Below are positions 16,451 through 24,174 of a DNA stretch of 24,547 nt, in pieces. The position numbers and the translations under genes were made by a program. The stretch spans positions 4,132 through 28,678 of the forward strand of contig DLQV01000035.1 of NCBI GenBank assembly GCA_002474415.1, written 5' to 3'. Under the pieces are notes generated by a model, which saw nothing but the letters and a program-made list of their open reading frames with translations, had not been told where the DNA came from and did no database searches. The stretch comes from Lachnospiraceae bacterium UBA7598 (GTDB lineage Bacteria; Bacillota; Clostridia; Lachnospirales; Lachnospiraceae). Each line of letters starts with the position of its first letter. The first letter of the stretch is position 1.

Positions 16451-17388
16451 AGGATACGCTTCTTTCGCAGAAGAAGCAGGATAATCGCACAAATAATCAC
16501 CATAATTCCGATGATAATAGCAAATCCGTGCGCAGTATTGGCAAACGGTACCCAGTGTTCGTTGACATTCATACCATAAATTCCGGAAATAACCGTAGGA
16601 ATCGCCATGACCAGCGTGATGACTGTCAGCGATTTCATGATGGAATTCATCCGATTGTCGATGACCGATGACAACAATTCTCTGGTACCGTTTATGATGT
16701 CACGGTAAATACTTGTCATCTCAATTGCCTGCTGGTTCTCTACAATTACATCCCCGAGCAGTTCCTTATCCTCCGGATACTGCTCCAGCCGCTTGTATCT
16801 TGTCAGGCGGTCAAGCACCACTCCATTGGCACGAAGGGAAGTCGCAAAGTAGACCAGTGTCGATTCCAGTTCATGCAGCGCAATCAAATCCACTTCCTCC
16901 GTATCATCCCCGACACGTTCCTCGATCTCCGTACGCATCTTGTCGATGATACGAAGATCACTCTGATAAAGCACTGCAATCCGATACAGGATCTGATAGA
17001 CAAAACGAAGCTTTTTTTTCGTGCTGAATTCCCGGACACGGTTATTCAAAAACGCCTGAAGAACCGGTGTATCTTCCGTACAGACTGTAACGATCTCACC
17101 CGATGTAATCAGAATACCAAGCGGTATGGTCGTATACGATTCTTTTTCATGACGGATCTCGATCGACGGGATATCGACCAGAATGAGCGTATAACCATCC
17201 TGTAGTTCAATACGGGAACTCTCCTCTTCATCGAGTGCGGCCAACACATCTTCAACATCCATATCCAGAGCATCCGCGACCATCTGACCCTCCGCGACAC
17301 TGGGGTTTACCATCTGCACCCATACGCCATCCTGAATTGTCGGTTCTTCATGAATCTTTCGGTCATCTGTTCTGTAATATTTAACCAC
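16447..17388 (-). CDS. corA: CorA family magnesium/cobalt transporter
   Basis: Pentameric divalent-cation channel of the CorA/MIT family. It has 313 residues: a large cytosolic N-terminal domain, a long stalk helix, TM1 near 253-271, the signature YGMNV at 271-275, TM2 near 287-307 and a short basic tail. The start is GTG at 17388, with AGGAGG 8 nt upstream. It begins 51 nt after the DHHW lipoprotein stop on the same strand, with no terminator between, so read-through from the acylation operon is possible. Substrate preference between Mg2+ and Co2+ or Zn2+ cannot be told from sequence. Confidence 0.92.
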   Translation of the reverse strand: MVKYYRTDDRKIHEEPTIQDGVWVQMVNPSVAEGQMVADALDMDVEDVLAALDEEESSRIELQDGYTLILVDIPSIEIRHEKESYTTIPLGILITSGEIVTVCTEDTPVLQAFLNNRVREFSTKKKLRFVYQILYRIAVLYQSDLRIIDKMRTEIEERVGDDTEEVDLIALHELESTLVYFATSLRANGVVLDRLTRYKRLEQYPEDKELLGDVIVENQQAIEMTSIYRDIINGTRELLSSVIDNRMNSIMKSLTVITLVMAIPTVISGIYGMNVNEHWVPFANTAHGFAIIIGIMVIICAIILLLLRKKRIL

Positions 17389-17439
17389 CGGATTCCCCTC
17401 CTTTCGTATCGTCTATACTGAATTATTCACTGTAATGTA

Positions 17440-18522
17440 TTATAACACTCTGTATAACTTTCCGACCAGACTTTTATTGCGAATCATGGAAAGATTATTC
17501 AAAAACAATACATCTTTCACTTTCTTATCCTGTGCCAGCTTGCTGATGCTTCCTGTCCAATAACGGTAATCCACAACATACACTGTCTGATAGTGATCTA
17601 CCAGAAACGGAATAAATGCATTTCCAAATGATTCTTTTACCACAATACAGGAACTTCCGTCTGACAAATCTTTATTTTCAATCTCTGTGTACGGGTTATC
17701 GCTTGCGATAAATGTACTGTATTTCAGACCTGCATTGTAATTTGATACATCATAAATTACCGGCCAGTCATATTTTTTCCCATCCGACGCTGTCACATGA
17801 CATATGCTCTCGGCATTTGGATAATATGCTGTCACCGTATCCGGATTTGCTTTTAACTTTGCATCCGAAGTATCATTATAAAAGGATCCAAGAAATCCAT
17901 CAAAATCATGTTTTTTATTGTATGCATCCAACGATTCCGGCGTAATACCTTTCGCCTTGCAGAATTCCGTATAAGCATAATAAGCACCAAGTGTTGTCCA
18001 ATGATGATCTGTCCGAAAATATTCATACTCCGTCCGATGCTGCATAAGCACATCATATACATCTACGTTTTTTACATTTTTGTCCATCTTCGCCTGGATT
18101 TTCTGCATTGCCTCGTGCTGATCGGAAGACGAAATTTTATCCCTCAGATTATCCGGGAATGTAATTCCGGAACTAAGCGGAATCACAAGATCATACACAT
18201 CCGATTTTCCGGCCAGGGTATCTGCCACTTTATTCACGCTTTTTGCATAATTATCTGCCACTTTGTCCAGATATGTGTATAACTCATATGCTGTATCATC
18301 CACTGTCACAACACTTTTGTAATCTTTGATTTTTCCATCCGAAGTAATGGATGGATATTTTGTTTCTTCTTCGCTCTGCGCTGTATCCTGTGTACTTTTC
18401 TGTGTTGCGGCCTCTGTTGCTGTCTTATCTGTTTTCTGTCCCTGTCTGTTTCCACAACCCGAAAACATTGTTACGGCAAGCATGGCAGCAAGGATCATTG
18501 TACTTACTCTTTTATATACCAT
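17440..18522 (-). CDS. DHHW family lipoprotein (AlgJ/AlgX-like)
   Basis: The 360 residues start with a lipoprotein signal ending in FSGC (lipidated C23), then a linker of about 40 residues rich in Thr, Gln, Lys and Glu. The DHHW motif is at 172-175 (RTDHHWTTLGA), and a conserved Ser, S298, lies in KESFGN. In the related AlgX/AlgJ proteins of alginate acetylation, Asp-His and Ser form the SGNH-like catalytic triad. Compared with the neighbouring paralogue it lacks the first ~110 residues with the NENRYLAEP segment. Expected on the outer face of the membrane, working with the MBOAT protein; the glycan acceptor is unknown. Confidence 0.85.
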   Translation of the reverse strand: MVYKRVSTMILAAMLAVTMFSGCGNRQGQKTDKTATEAATQKSTQDTAQSEEETKYPSITSDGKIKDYKSVVTVDDTAYELYTYLDKVADNYAKSVNKVADTLAGKSDVYDLVIPLSSGITFPDNLRDKISSSDQHEAMQKIQAKMDKNVKNVDVYDVLMQHRTEYEYFRTDHHWTTLGAYYAYTEFCKAKGITPESLDAYNKKHDFDGFLGSFYNDTSDAKLKANPDTVTAYYPNAESICHVTASDGKKYDWPVIYDVSNYNAGLKYSTFIASDNPYTEIENKDLSDGSSCIVVKESFGNAFIPFLVDHYQTVYVVDYRYWTGSISKLAQDKKVKDVLFLNNLSMIRNKSLVGKLYRVL

Positions 18523-18543
18523 TTTTCTTACCTCTTTTCGATT

Positions 18544-19707
18544 TTAAATTCCACCCGTCAGTTTATACAGATTCCGGTCGGAAATAAAATTTGTAATATT
18601 ATAAAGGACAAGCACATCCGTAATCTGATGTTCTTTCATATATTCCTCTACATCTCCATTATAATACCGCAAGTCAATCATATTAATCTGTCCATAGTTT
18701 TCTGTTGCAAACGGCACAAAGGTGTTTGCAAACGAATCCTTGATGACAAGCAGATTGCGATCCTGATGCCTTGCATGTTCTGATACAATCTGTACCGTCC
18801 CGTAATTATCTCCAAAAAAGTATTTATATTTATCCTTTTGCTTCAGTTGTGAGGCATCATAACAGCCAGCCATATCTTTCTTTTCATCGATGGTCAGGCT
18901 GCAGTCACTTCCATACGCTTTCTGCTGGGTATCTCCATAAGTCCAGATACTATCGTATGCCGAATCCGCATCCAATATTTTGGAATACAGACTTCCACGG
19001 AATTTTTTAGTTACAATCTGCTTTTTTAATTTAGCGATCGGAGTACTCTCCATACCGGTGCTGTCACACCATTTTTCATAGGCAAGGTAAGCACCCTCAC
19101 TCGTCCAGTGATGATCTGTTTTGTAATAAATATAATCGCTTTTATGTGAGAGGAGTTCCTTTCTCACATCTACCACATGATATGCTTTCATCTGATTTTC
19201 TATCTGATCAATATACTTTGCCTGATCAAACAGACGCGCATGTGCCGGCAGCTTATCTGCCATTACCAGCCCGGACGACGGGACAAGCAGAAAGGACAGC
19301 CGGTCCTTTTCCACATTTTCAGAAGCTTTTGTGAAAAAATCCTGCACTGCTTTTACATTGCGGGCAATCTGTTTTTCATCCACATCTTCCGGTGTGATTT
19401 TTTCAAAATCATAGCCGTCTTTTCCCACATAAGCCCCTCCGATATCTGTATCTTTGCAGGCTTTCTGGATTCCGGTTTTTACTGTAATCCAGCCATCGCG
19501 GAAGCAGATCTGATCCCGAAGATAATTTTCGAGATCATCCTGAAATTTTCCACTCAATATATTATCAACCGTCAGTTTCGGCGGTTCCGCTAGATATCTG
19601 TTCTCATTCGGTGAAAACTCACGGTCTTTCATTAACAGACTTCCACCAGATACCAGTGCAAGAAACGCAACAAAAATAACGATCATTGCCACTCTGATTT
19701 TTTTCAA
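18544..19707 (-). CDS. DHHW family protein, membrane-anchored (AlgJ/AlgX-like)
   Basis: The 387 residues begin with one membrane segment (about 5-24) that probably anchors an extracytoplasmic domain. FSPNENRYLAEPP at 31-43 is the usual N-terminal motif of the family. D198-H199-H200-W201 (KTDHHWTSEGA) and S325 in KDSFANTF match the catalytic Asp/His and Ser positions of AlgX/AlgJ-type acetyltransferases. It starts 13 nt after the MBOAT stop and ends 21 nt before the lipoprotein paralogue. The likely role is O-acetylation of a surface or secreted polymer together with MBOAT (inference from family and context). Confidence 0.88.
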   Translation of the reverse strand: MKKIRVAMIVIFVAFLALVSGGSLLMKDREFSPNENRYLAEPPKLTVDNILSGKFQDDLENYLRDQICFRDGWITVKTGIQKACKDTDIGGAYVGKDGYDFEKITPEDVDEKQIARNVKAVQDFFTKASENVEKDRLSFLLVPSSGLVMADKLPAHARLFDQAKYIDQIENQMKAYHVVDVRKELLSHKSDYIYYKTDHHWTSEGAYLAYEKWCDSTGMESTPIAKLKKQIVTKKFRGSLYSKILDADSAYDSIWTYGDTQQKAYGSDCSLTIDEKKDMAGCYDASQLKQKDKYKYFFGDNYGTVQIVSEHARHQDRNLLVIKDSFANTFVPFATENYGQINMIDLRYYNGDVEEYMKEHQITDVLVLYNITNFISDRNLYKLTGGI

Positions 19708-19720
19708 TGATCTACGCCTC

Positions 19721-21154
19721 CTAAAAACGGAAATATAAAAACGGATTGTAACTGTCTCCTACCAGAAAGGCAAATGATACCAGCAAAAATACGACCATAA
19801 GAATCGGTTTTGCTATGGTCCATCCTTTCGACGCTGCAATTGCATTATAAACAGTTGCATCCTTTTCCTGCTTTAATCGATGCATCCAGACACGATAATC
19901 AATAGATGCAACGACCAATGCTGCCAGAAGTACAGCATTGCTTCCGAGAAAATATAAGAAATCAGAATCCGCAAATGCCACATGTCCGATTCCAAACATC
20001 GTCTTCAAATATCCTCCCAGCTGATGTATGTCTGTCTGGGCGAAAATTGTCCAGCCAATGATCACAAGAATCATACTGTAAATATGCCCAATCCAGTTTG
20101 GTAATTTATCCAGCCATTTGAGCAGGAACAACTTTTCAATCATCAAAAGGACACCATAATAGACACCCCAGAGCACAAAATTCCAATTTGCTCCGTGCCA
20201 CAACCCAGTCAACATCCACACAACCATAATATTAAACAGCTGCCTCGCCAGCCCCTTACGGTTTCCTCCCAGTGGAATATATACATATTCACGGAACCAG
20301 GAACTCAGGGAAATATGCCAGCGCCTCCAGAATTCTGTGATTGTCTTTGACATATATGGAAAATTAAAGTTCTCCAGGAAGTAAAATCCAAACATCCGGC
20401 CAAGTCCGATTGCCATATCGGAATATCCGGAAAAATCGAAATAAATCTGAAAGCTGTACGCAATCGCTCCAAGCCATGCGGTAGCTACCGACATATGGTT
20501 CAACTGTGAAATAGAATCCCACAGACTGCCAATCTGATTTGCCAGAAGAACTTTTTTTGCCAGACCAACAGAAAAACGAAATGCCCCTTCCGAAAAATCT
20601 TCCAGCGTAACCTTTCTGTGCATGAGTTCCTTTTCCACGGTTTTGTACTGCACAATCGGTCCTGCGATCAACTGTGGAAACAGCGTCACATAGGTTGCAA
20701 ATGTAAGAATATTCTTCTGCGCTGCAACCTCCCCACGATAGACATCAATCGTGTAAGACATTGTCTGAAAGGTATAAAAAGAAATTCCAATCGGAAGTGC
20801 TATGTGCAACAGTGACAAGCCTGCTCCTGTAATGGAATTGATACTTCCGATAACAAAATCCGTGTACTTAAAAAACCCGAGGATGGCAAGATTCCCGCAC
20901 AGATCAACGATCAGTGCGGCTTTTGCCTTCCCCGGACAGTTTTTATTTTTAAAATGCTCAATCAACCGGCCATTTGCATAATCAAACACAATAGAAAACA
21001 ACATGATCAATACATAGACCGGCTCTCCCCATGCATAAAAGATCAGGCTGAAAACCAGCAAAATAAGGTTTCTCAGCCTCGCCGGACAAAGATAGTACAG
21101 CAATAATACAATCGGTAAAAATGCAAGTAAAAATACAAAACTACTGAAAACCAT
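19721..21154 (-). CDS. MBOAT family O-acyltransferase (AlgI/DltB-like)
   Basis: Multi-pass membrane acyltransferase of 477 residues, expected to move acyl (usually acetyl) groups across the membrane to an extracytoplasmic acceptor. The family signatures are PIGISFYTFQTMSY near 121-134, FPQLIAGPIVQY near 159-170, FWRRWHISLSSWFR with H280, and LTGLWHGANWNF with H320, which match the two conserved histidines of AlgI. The start lies 1 nt after the DUF4358 stop. Together with two downstream DHHW proteins it forms a compact module. AlgI-like rather than DltB is favoured because no dlt genes are nearby. Confidence 0.92.
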   Translation of the reverse strand: MVFSSFVFLLAFLPIVLLLYYLCPARLRNLILLVFSLIFYAWGEPVYVLIMLFSIVFDYANGRLIEHFKNKNCPGKAKAALIVDLCGNLAILGFFKYTDFVIGSINSITGAGLSLLHIALPIGISFYTFQTMSYTIDVYRGEVAAQKNILTFATYVTLFPQLIAGPIVQYKTVEKELMHRKVTLEDFSEGAFRFSVGLAKKVLLANQIGSLWDSISQLNHMSVATAWLGAIAYSFQIYFDFSGYSDMAIGLGRMFGFYFLENFNFPYMSKTITEFWRRWHISLSSWFREYVYIPLGGNRKGLARQLFNIMVVWMLTGLWHGANWNFVLWGVYYGVLLMIEKLFLLKWLDKLPNWIGHIYSMILVIIGWTIFAQTDIHQLGGYLKTMFGIGHVAFADSDFLYFLGSNAVLLAALVVASIDYRVWMHRLKQEKDATVYNAIAASKGWTIAKPILMVVFLLVSFAFLVGDSYNPFLYFRF

Positions 21155-21155
21155 T

Positions 21156-21614
21156 TTATTTAAACGCCTTTTCTATAATTTCTTTTGCCTGGTCCGAATC
21201 CCCAGATACGCAAAGGATTACATACTGATTCTTCTGTTCCAGCACCGCATTTCCAATACGCTTTGTTTCTTCCGGCACATAGTCCTGGAAAGAATCTGCC
21301 TGATCATCCAGATACTTCTGTACGTCTTCCAGCGTTTCTTTTGCCGTATTCGAATCTTTCGCGGTAAAAACGCCCACTTCTTCTGCCGTAGACCCGCTTC
21401 CTGCATACATGACAGACTCTACATCCTTCGGTAAATCTACCAGCATGGAAACTTCGTCTGTCGTCAGTTCTTTTAATGTATCATCGTATTTTATCTCCGT
21501 TGCAAGAGATTTTGCAAGAGCTTCTGCATCAATCGTTTTTGCCGAACCTCCGCATCCGACAAGCAAAAGTACACCTGCTGTCAGCAATGCCAGTAAAGTT
21601 GTTTTCTTTTTCAT
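21156..21614 (-). CDS. DUF4358 domain lipoprotein
   Basis: Small lipoprotein of 152 residues. The signal peptide MKKKTTLLALLTAGVLLLVGC ends in a lipobox with C21. The rest is acidic and matches the DUF4358 pattern: DEVSMLVDLPKDVESVMYAGSG, a central AEEVGVFTAKD strand, and a terminal SGDSDQAKEIIEKAF. The function is unknown. Its place between trpS and an MBOAT gene, 29 nt after trpS and 1 nt before the MBOAT start, suggests an accessory role in the surface acylation module (inference). Confidence 0.85.
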   Translation of the reverse strand: MKKKTTLLALLTAGVLLLVGCGGSAKTIDAEALAKSLATEIKYDDTLKELTTDEVSMLVDLPKDVESVMYAGSGSTAEEVGVFTAKDSNTAKETLEDVQKYLDDQADSFQDYVPEETKRIGNAVLEQKNQYVILCVSGDSDQAKEIIEKAFK

Positions 21615-21643
21615 CGCAATTTTCTGATCCTTTCTGTCAATTA

Positions 21644-22732
21644 TTATACACCCTGATATTTTTCACTCTGTACACGAATCAGTTCTTCATCATCAAAATA
21701 ATTGATTTTCATCGCCTGTTTTACTTCGGGAAGCGTCTGTGCTGCAACTTCACGCGCTGCATCACTTCCCTTTTTCAGGATATCATATACTGCTGGTATG
21801 TCTTTTTCAAACTCTGCTCTTCGTGCACGAATCGGAGCAAGTTCTTCCTGTAGCACATTGTTCAGGAATTTTTTAATCTTCACATCCCCAAGACCACCTC
21901 TGGTATAGTGTTCCTTTAACTCATCCAGATTATGATATTCTGGAAGATATTCCTCAAAGTGTTCCGGTTTGCTGAAAGCATCCAGATAGGTAAATACACA
22001 GTTTCCTTCCAGATGTCCCGGATCTGATATCTGAATGTGTGTCGGATCCGTATACATACTCATAATCTTCTTCTTGACATCACTTTCCGTATCTGCAAGA
22101 TAGATGCAATTTCCAAGTGATTTGCTCATCTTCTGCTTTCCATCAATTCCCGGCAGACGCATACATGCTTCATTCTCCGGAAGCAGCACATCCGGTTCCA
22201 CCAGTACATCATCATAAATGGAATTAAACTTACGGACAATCTCTCTGGTCTGCTCGATCATCGGAAGCTGATCCTCTCCAACCGGAACCGTTGTTGCCTT
22301 AAATGCAGTAATATCTGCCGCCTGGCTGATCGGATATGTAAAAAATCCAACCGGAATGCTGGCCTCAAAATTACGAAGCTTGATTTCTGATTTTACAGTA
22401 GGGTTTCGCTGCAGGCGGGAAACCGTTACCAGATCAGAATAGAAAAACGTCAGTTCCGTCAATTCGGAAATCTGTGACTGAACAAATAATGTGGATTTCG
22501 CCGGGTCCAGACCTACAGATAAATAATCCAGTGCTACCTCAATGATATTCTGACGTACTTTCTCTGGATTGTCAAAATTGTCAGTCAACGCCTGTGCATC
22601 CGCAATCATAATAAAAATCTTATCGAATTCTCCAGAATTCTGTAATTCTACTCTTCTGCGCAGAGAACCTACATAGTGTCCCACATGCAGTCTGCCTGTC
22701 GGACGGTCTCCGGTTAATATAATTTTTGCCAT
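21644..22732 (-). CDS. trpS: Tryptophan-tRNA ligase
   Basis: Charges tRNA-Trp with tryptophan in the cytosol; a class Ic synthetase. It has 362 residues, longer than the ~330 of the B. subtilis enzyme. The HIGH-type motif is HVGH at 16-19 within [17 protein letters not shown], and KMSKS is at 201-205. [12 protein letters not shown] and the C-terminal alpha-helical tail are typical. It has a good sigma-A promoter about 75 bp upstream and no room for a T-box leader. It is the likely first gene of a transcript that continues into DUF4358, MBOAT and the two DHHW genes. Confidence 0.96.
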   Translation of the reverse strand: MAKIILTGDRPTGRLHVGHYVGSLRRRVELQNSGEFDKIFIMIADAQALTDNFDNPEKVRQNIIEVALDYLSVGLDPAKSTLFVQSQISELTELTFFYSDLVTVSRLQRNPTVKSEIKLRNFEASIPVGFFTYPISQAADITAFKATTVPVGEDQLPMIEQTREIVRKFNSIYDDVLVEPDVLLPENEACMRLPGIDGKQKMSKSLGNCIYLADTESDVKKKIMSMYTDPTHIQISDPGHLEGNCVFTYLDAFSKPEHFEEYLPEYHNLDELKEHYTRGGLGDVKIKKFLNNVLQEELAPIRARRAEFEKDIPAVYDILKKGSDAAREVAAQTLPEVKQAMKINYFDDEELIRVQSEKYQGV

Positions 22733-22806
22733 CTCTATGCCTCCTGATTTTTCTCAGTTAATAAACATTATCGTGTTATTTTCCTAATTTAATTTATACA
22801 CTGTCA

Positions 22807-22835
22807 ACTGTAGCAAATCCACGTTGCAATGTCAA
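22807..22835 (-). promoter_or_regulatory. trpS operon promoter
   Basis: A consensus TTGACA (22835-22830) and TACAGT (22812-22807) are separated by 17 bp on the minus strand. The trpS ATG is about 75 bp downstream. The -35 is directly next to the -35 of the divergent small-protein promoter. Confidence 0.7.
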
Positions 22836-22853
22836 CGGATGTTGTGTTAAAAT
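22824..22853 (+). promoter_or_regulatory. Probable promoter of the small membrane protein gene
   Basis: TTGCAA (22824-22829) and TAAAAT (22848-22853) are separated by 18 bp. It faces away from the trpS promoter and overlaps it, so polymerase binding at one may exclude the other. Confidence 0.5.
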
Positions 22854-22903
22854 AAGAATGAATTAAGATATTAAACTTCGTCAATTTAAGGAGGTTTGTT
22901 TTT

Positions 22904-23056
22904 ATGAACGAAAAAATATATAAAGCAATGGGGTCATCAGCCGTATCAAGCCTCGTGATCGGAATCTGTGTCCTTGCCACGGGAATTGCCGCAGGGGTTC
23001 TTCTTATTATAAACGGTTCCCGGTTACTAAAACACAAATCTAAAATTTTATTATAG
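22904..23056 (+). CDS. Small single-pass membrane protein, 50 residues
   Basis: The frame starts at ATG 22904, 9 nt after a perfect AAGGAGG (22888-22894), and ends at TAG 23054-23056. The product begins MNEKIYKAMGSSAVSS, has one hydrophobic segment of about 23 residues (17-38, rich in Val, Ile, Gly and Ala), and a basic tail KHKSK. No signal cleavage site is seen, so it should stay in the membrane as a helix. It has its own promoter and a strong terminator just behind it, which argues that it is real. The function is unknown. I have the impression that similar small proteins occur in other Clostridia, but could not check this. Confidence 0.75.
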   Translation: MNEKIYKAMGSSAVSSLVIGICVLATGIAAGVLLIINGSRLLKHKSKILL

Positions 23057-23061
23057 TACGG

Positions 23062-23103
23062 AAATCCGGAGAATTTTTGCGTTCTCTGGATTTTTTGTTT
23101 TTT
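23062..23103 (+). terminator. Intrinsic terminator after the small gene
   Basis: The stem pairs 23062-23073 with 23082-23093 (12 bp with one G-T pair) around an 8-nt loop. A T-rich tail (TTTTTTGTTT) follows from 23091. It lies 6 bp past the small gene's stop and insulates bioB from it. Confidence 0.85.
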
Positions 23104-23104
23104 A

Positions 23105-23136
23105 TTGTCAACCTTTCTTTTTATCTGCGTTGACAT
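23105..23136. promoter_or_regulatory. Inverted repeat, candidate BirA operator of bioB
   Basis: TTGTCAACC (23105-23113) and GTTGACAT (23129-23136) form an inverted repeat with arms TGTCAAC/GTTGACA and a 16-nt spacer. The layout resembles the biotin-repressor box (TTGT-AAC arms with a spacer of about 15). The right arm contains the bioB -35 TTGACA, where a bound repressor would block transcription. Similarity is judged by eye only. Confidence 0.4.
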
Positions 23137-23158
23137 TTTGTTTTCCCCATGCTAAAGT
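23130..23158 (+). promoter_or_regulatory. bioB promoter
   Basis: A consensus TTGACA (23130-23135) and TAAAGT (23153-23158) are separated by 17 bp. The bioB ATG is 45 bp downstream, behind an AAGGAAGG ribosome binding site. Confidence 0.65.
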
Positions 23159-23203
23159 GAATGCATATTGTTAATGATTACACACAAGGAAGGTATTTAG
23201 CAA

Positions 23204-24169
23204 ATGCATACAACAAAAGAAAACGATCCGGTTCTCTCCCGTGAGGAGGCTCTCGCTATTTTAAACACACCGGACGATCAGCTGGATGATCTGATCGCCC
23301 GTGCAGAAAAACTCCGGAGAAAATATAAAGGAAATCATGTCAGCATCCATATTCTGACGAACGCCCGCAGCGGCAACTGTTCTCAGGACTGCGCATACTG
23401 CGCGCAATCCTGCCGTTCCACCGCGGATATTGAAAAATACAAATGGGTTTCCGATGAAAAGTTATACAAAGATAATGATTTTGTCAATGAGCACCATCTG
23501 AGTCGCCATTGCATCGGCTTAAGTGGAATGAAATTCACAGATGAAGAAATCGAAGAACTGGCAGAACGCATCCGTGCCATGAAGAAAACCGGCACACATC
23601 TGTGCTGTTCCATTGGCTTTTTAACGGAAAAGCAGGCACGCATGCTCTACGATGCCGGTCTTGACCGCATCAATCACAACTTAAACAGCAGCCGCGCCTA
23701 TTACAGCCATATCTGTTCCACCCACACCTTTGACCAGCGTGTCGAAAATATTCACATGTTGCAGAAGATTGGATTTGAGATCTGCAGTGGCGGAATCATC
23801 GGTATGGGCGAAAGCAAAGAAGATGTTGTAGATATGCTGATGGAACTGCGTGAGATCCAGCCGGAAGCGCTGCCGATCAATTTTCTTCTCCCAATCAAAG
23901 GAACTCCGTTGGGAGATAAAGATATCTCCGGTTTGACCACAGAATACTGCATGAAAGTCCTCTGTCTTGCAAGACTCATGGTTCCGCAGTCAGATATCCG
24001 CTGCGCTGCCGGCCGTGAGGTATATTTCAAGGGAGAAGAAAAAAAGCTCCTAAGTGTTGTCGATTCCATCTTCGCCTCCGGTTATCTGACCGCTGACGGA
24101 CAGGGCATTCAAGACACCATCAAGACAATCGAAGATGCCGGTTTTACTTATGAGATTGAATCTGCATAA
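23204..24169 (+). CDS. bioB: Biotin synthase (radical SAM), candidate variant class
   Basis: Inserts sulfur into dethiobiotin to make biotin. It has 321 residues. The radical SAM cluster cysteines are C59, C63 and C66 (CSQDCAYC). Cysteines matching the three second-cluster ligands of E. coli BioB are C103, C134 and C194, and the conserved Arg of the RLSAGR motif is present in IRCAAGRE. Unusual points are C135 next to C134, C267 directly after that Arg, extra C70 and C171, and NHNLNSS where E. coli has NHNLDTS. A gut anaerobe BioB using a [4Fe-5S] auxiliary cluster has been reported to my recollection; these changes may mark that class (inference). No other bio genes are in the window. Confidence 0.93.
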   Translation: MHTTKENDPVLSREEALAILNTPDDQLDDLIARAEKLRRKYKGNHVSIHILTNARSGNCSQDCAYCAQSCRSTADIEKYKWVSDEKLYKDNDFVNEHHLSRHCIGLSGMKFTDEEIEELAERIRAMKKTGTHLCCSIGFLTEKQARMLYDAGLDRINHNLNSSRAYYSHICSTHTFDQRVENIHMLQKIGFEICSGGIIGMGESKEDVVDMLMELREIQPEALPINFLLPIKGTPLGDKDISGLTTEYCMKVLCLARLMVPQSDIRCAAGREVYFKGEEKKLLSVVDSIFASGYLTADGQGIQDTIKTIEDAGFTYEIESA

Positions 24170-24174
24170 CTCTT

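Noticed and set aside
17389..17445. Separate promoter for corA (TATAAT overlapping the upstream stop codon at about 17439-17444)
   Set aside because: No acceptable -35 at 16-18 bp; the -10-like sequence may be chance in an AT-rich gap.
22733..22835. T-box riboswitch before trpS, common in Firmicutes
   Set aside because: Only about 70 nt separate the -10 from the ATG, with no T-box sequence, specifier stem or terminator hairpin.
22804..23136. 110-codon minus-strand frame opposite the small membrane protein gene
   Set aside because: It runs through a terminator and two promoters, has no plausible ribosome binding site, and has a composition typical of an antisense shadow.
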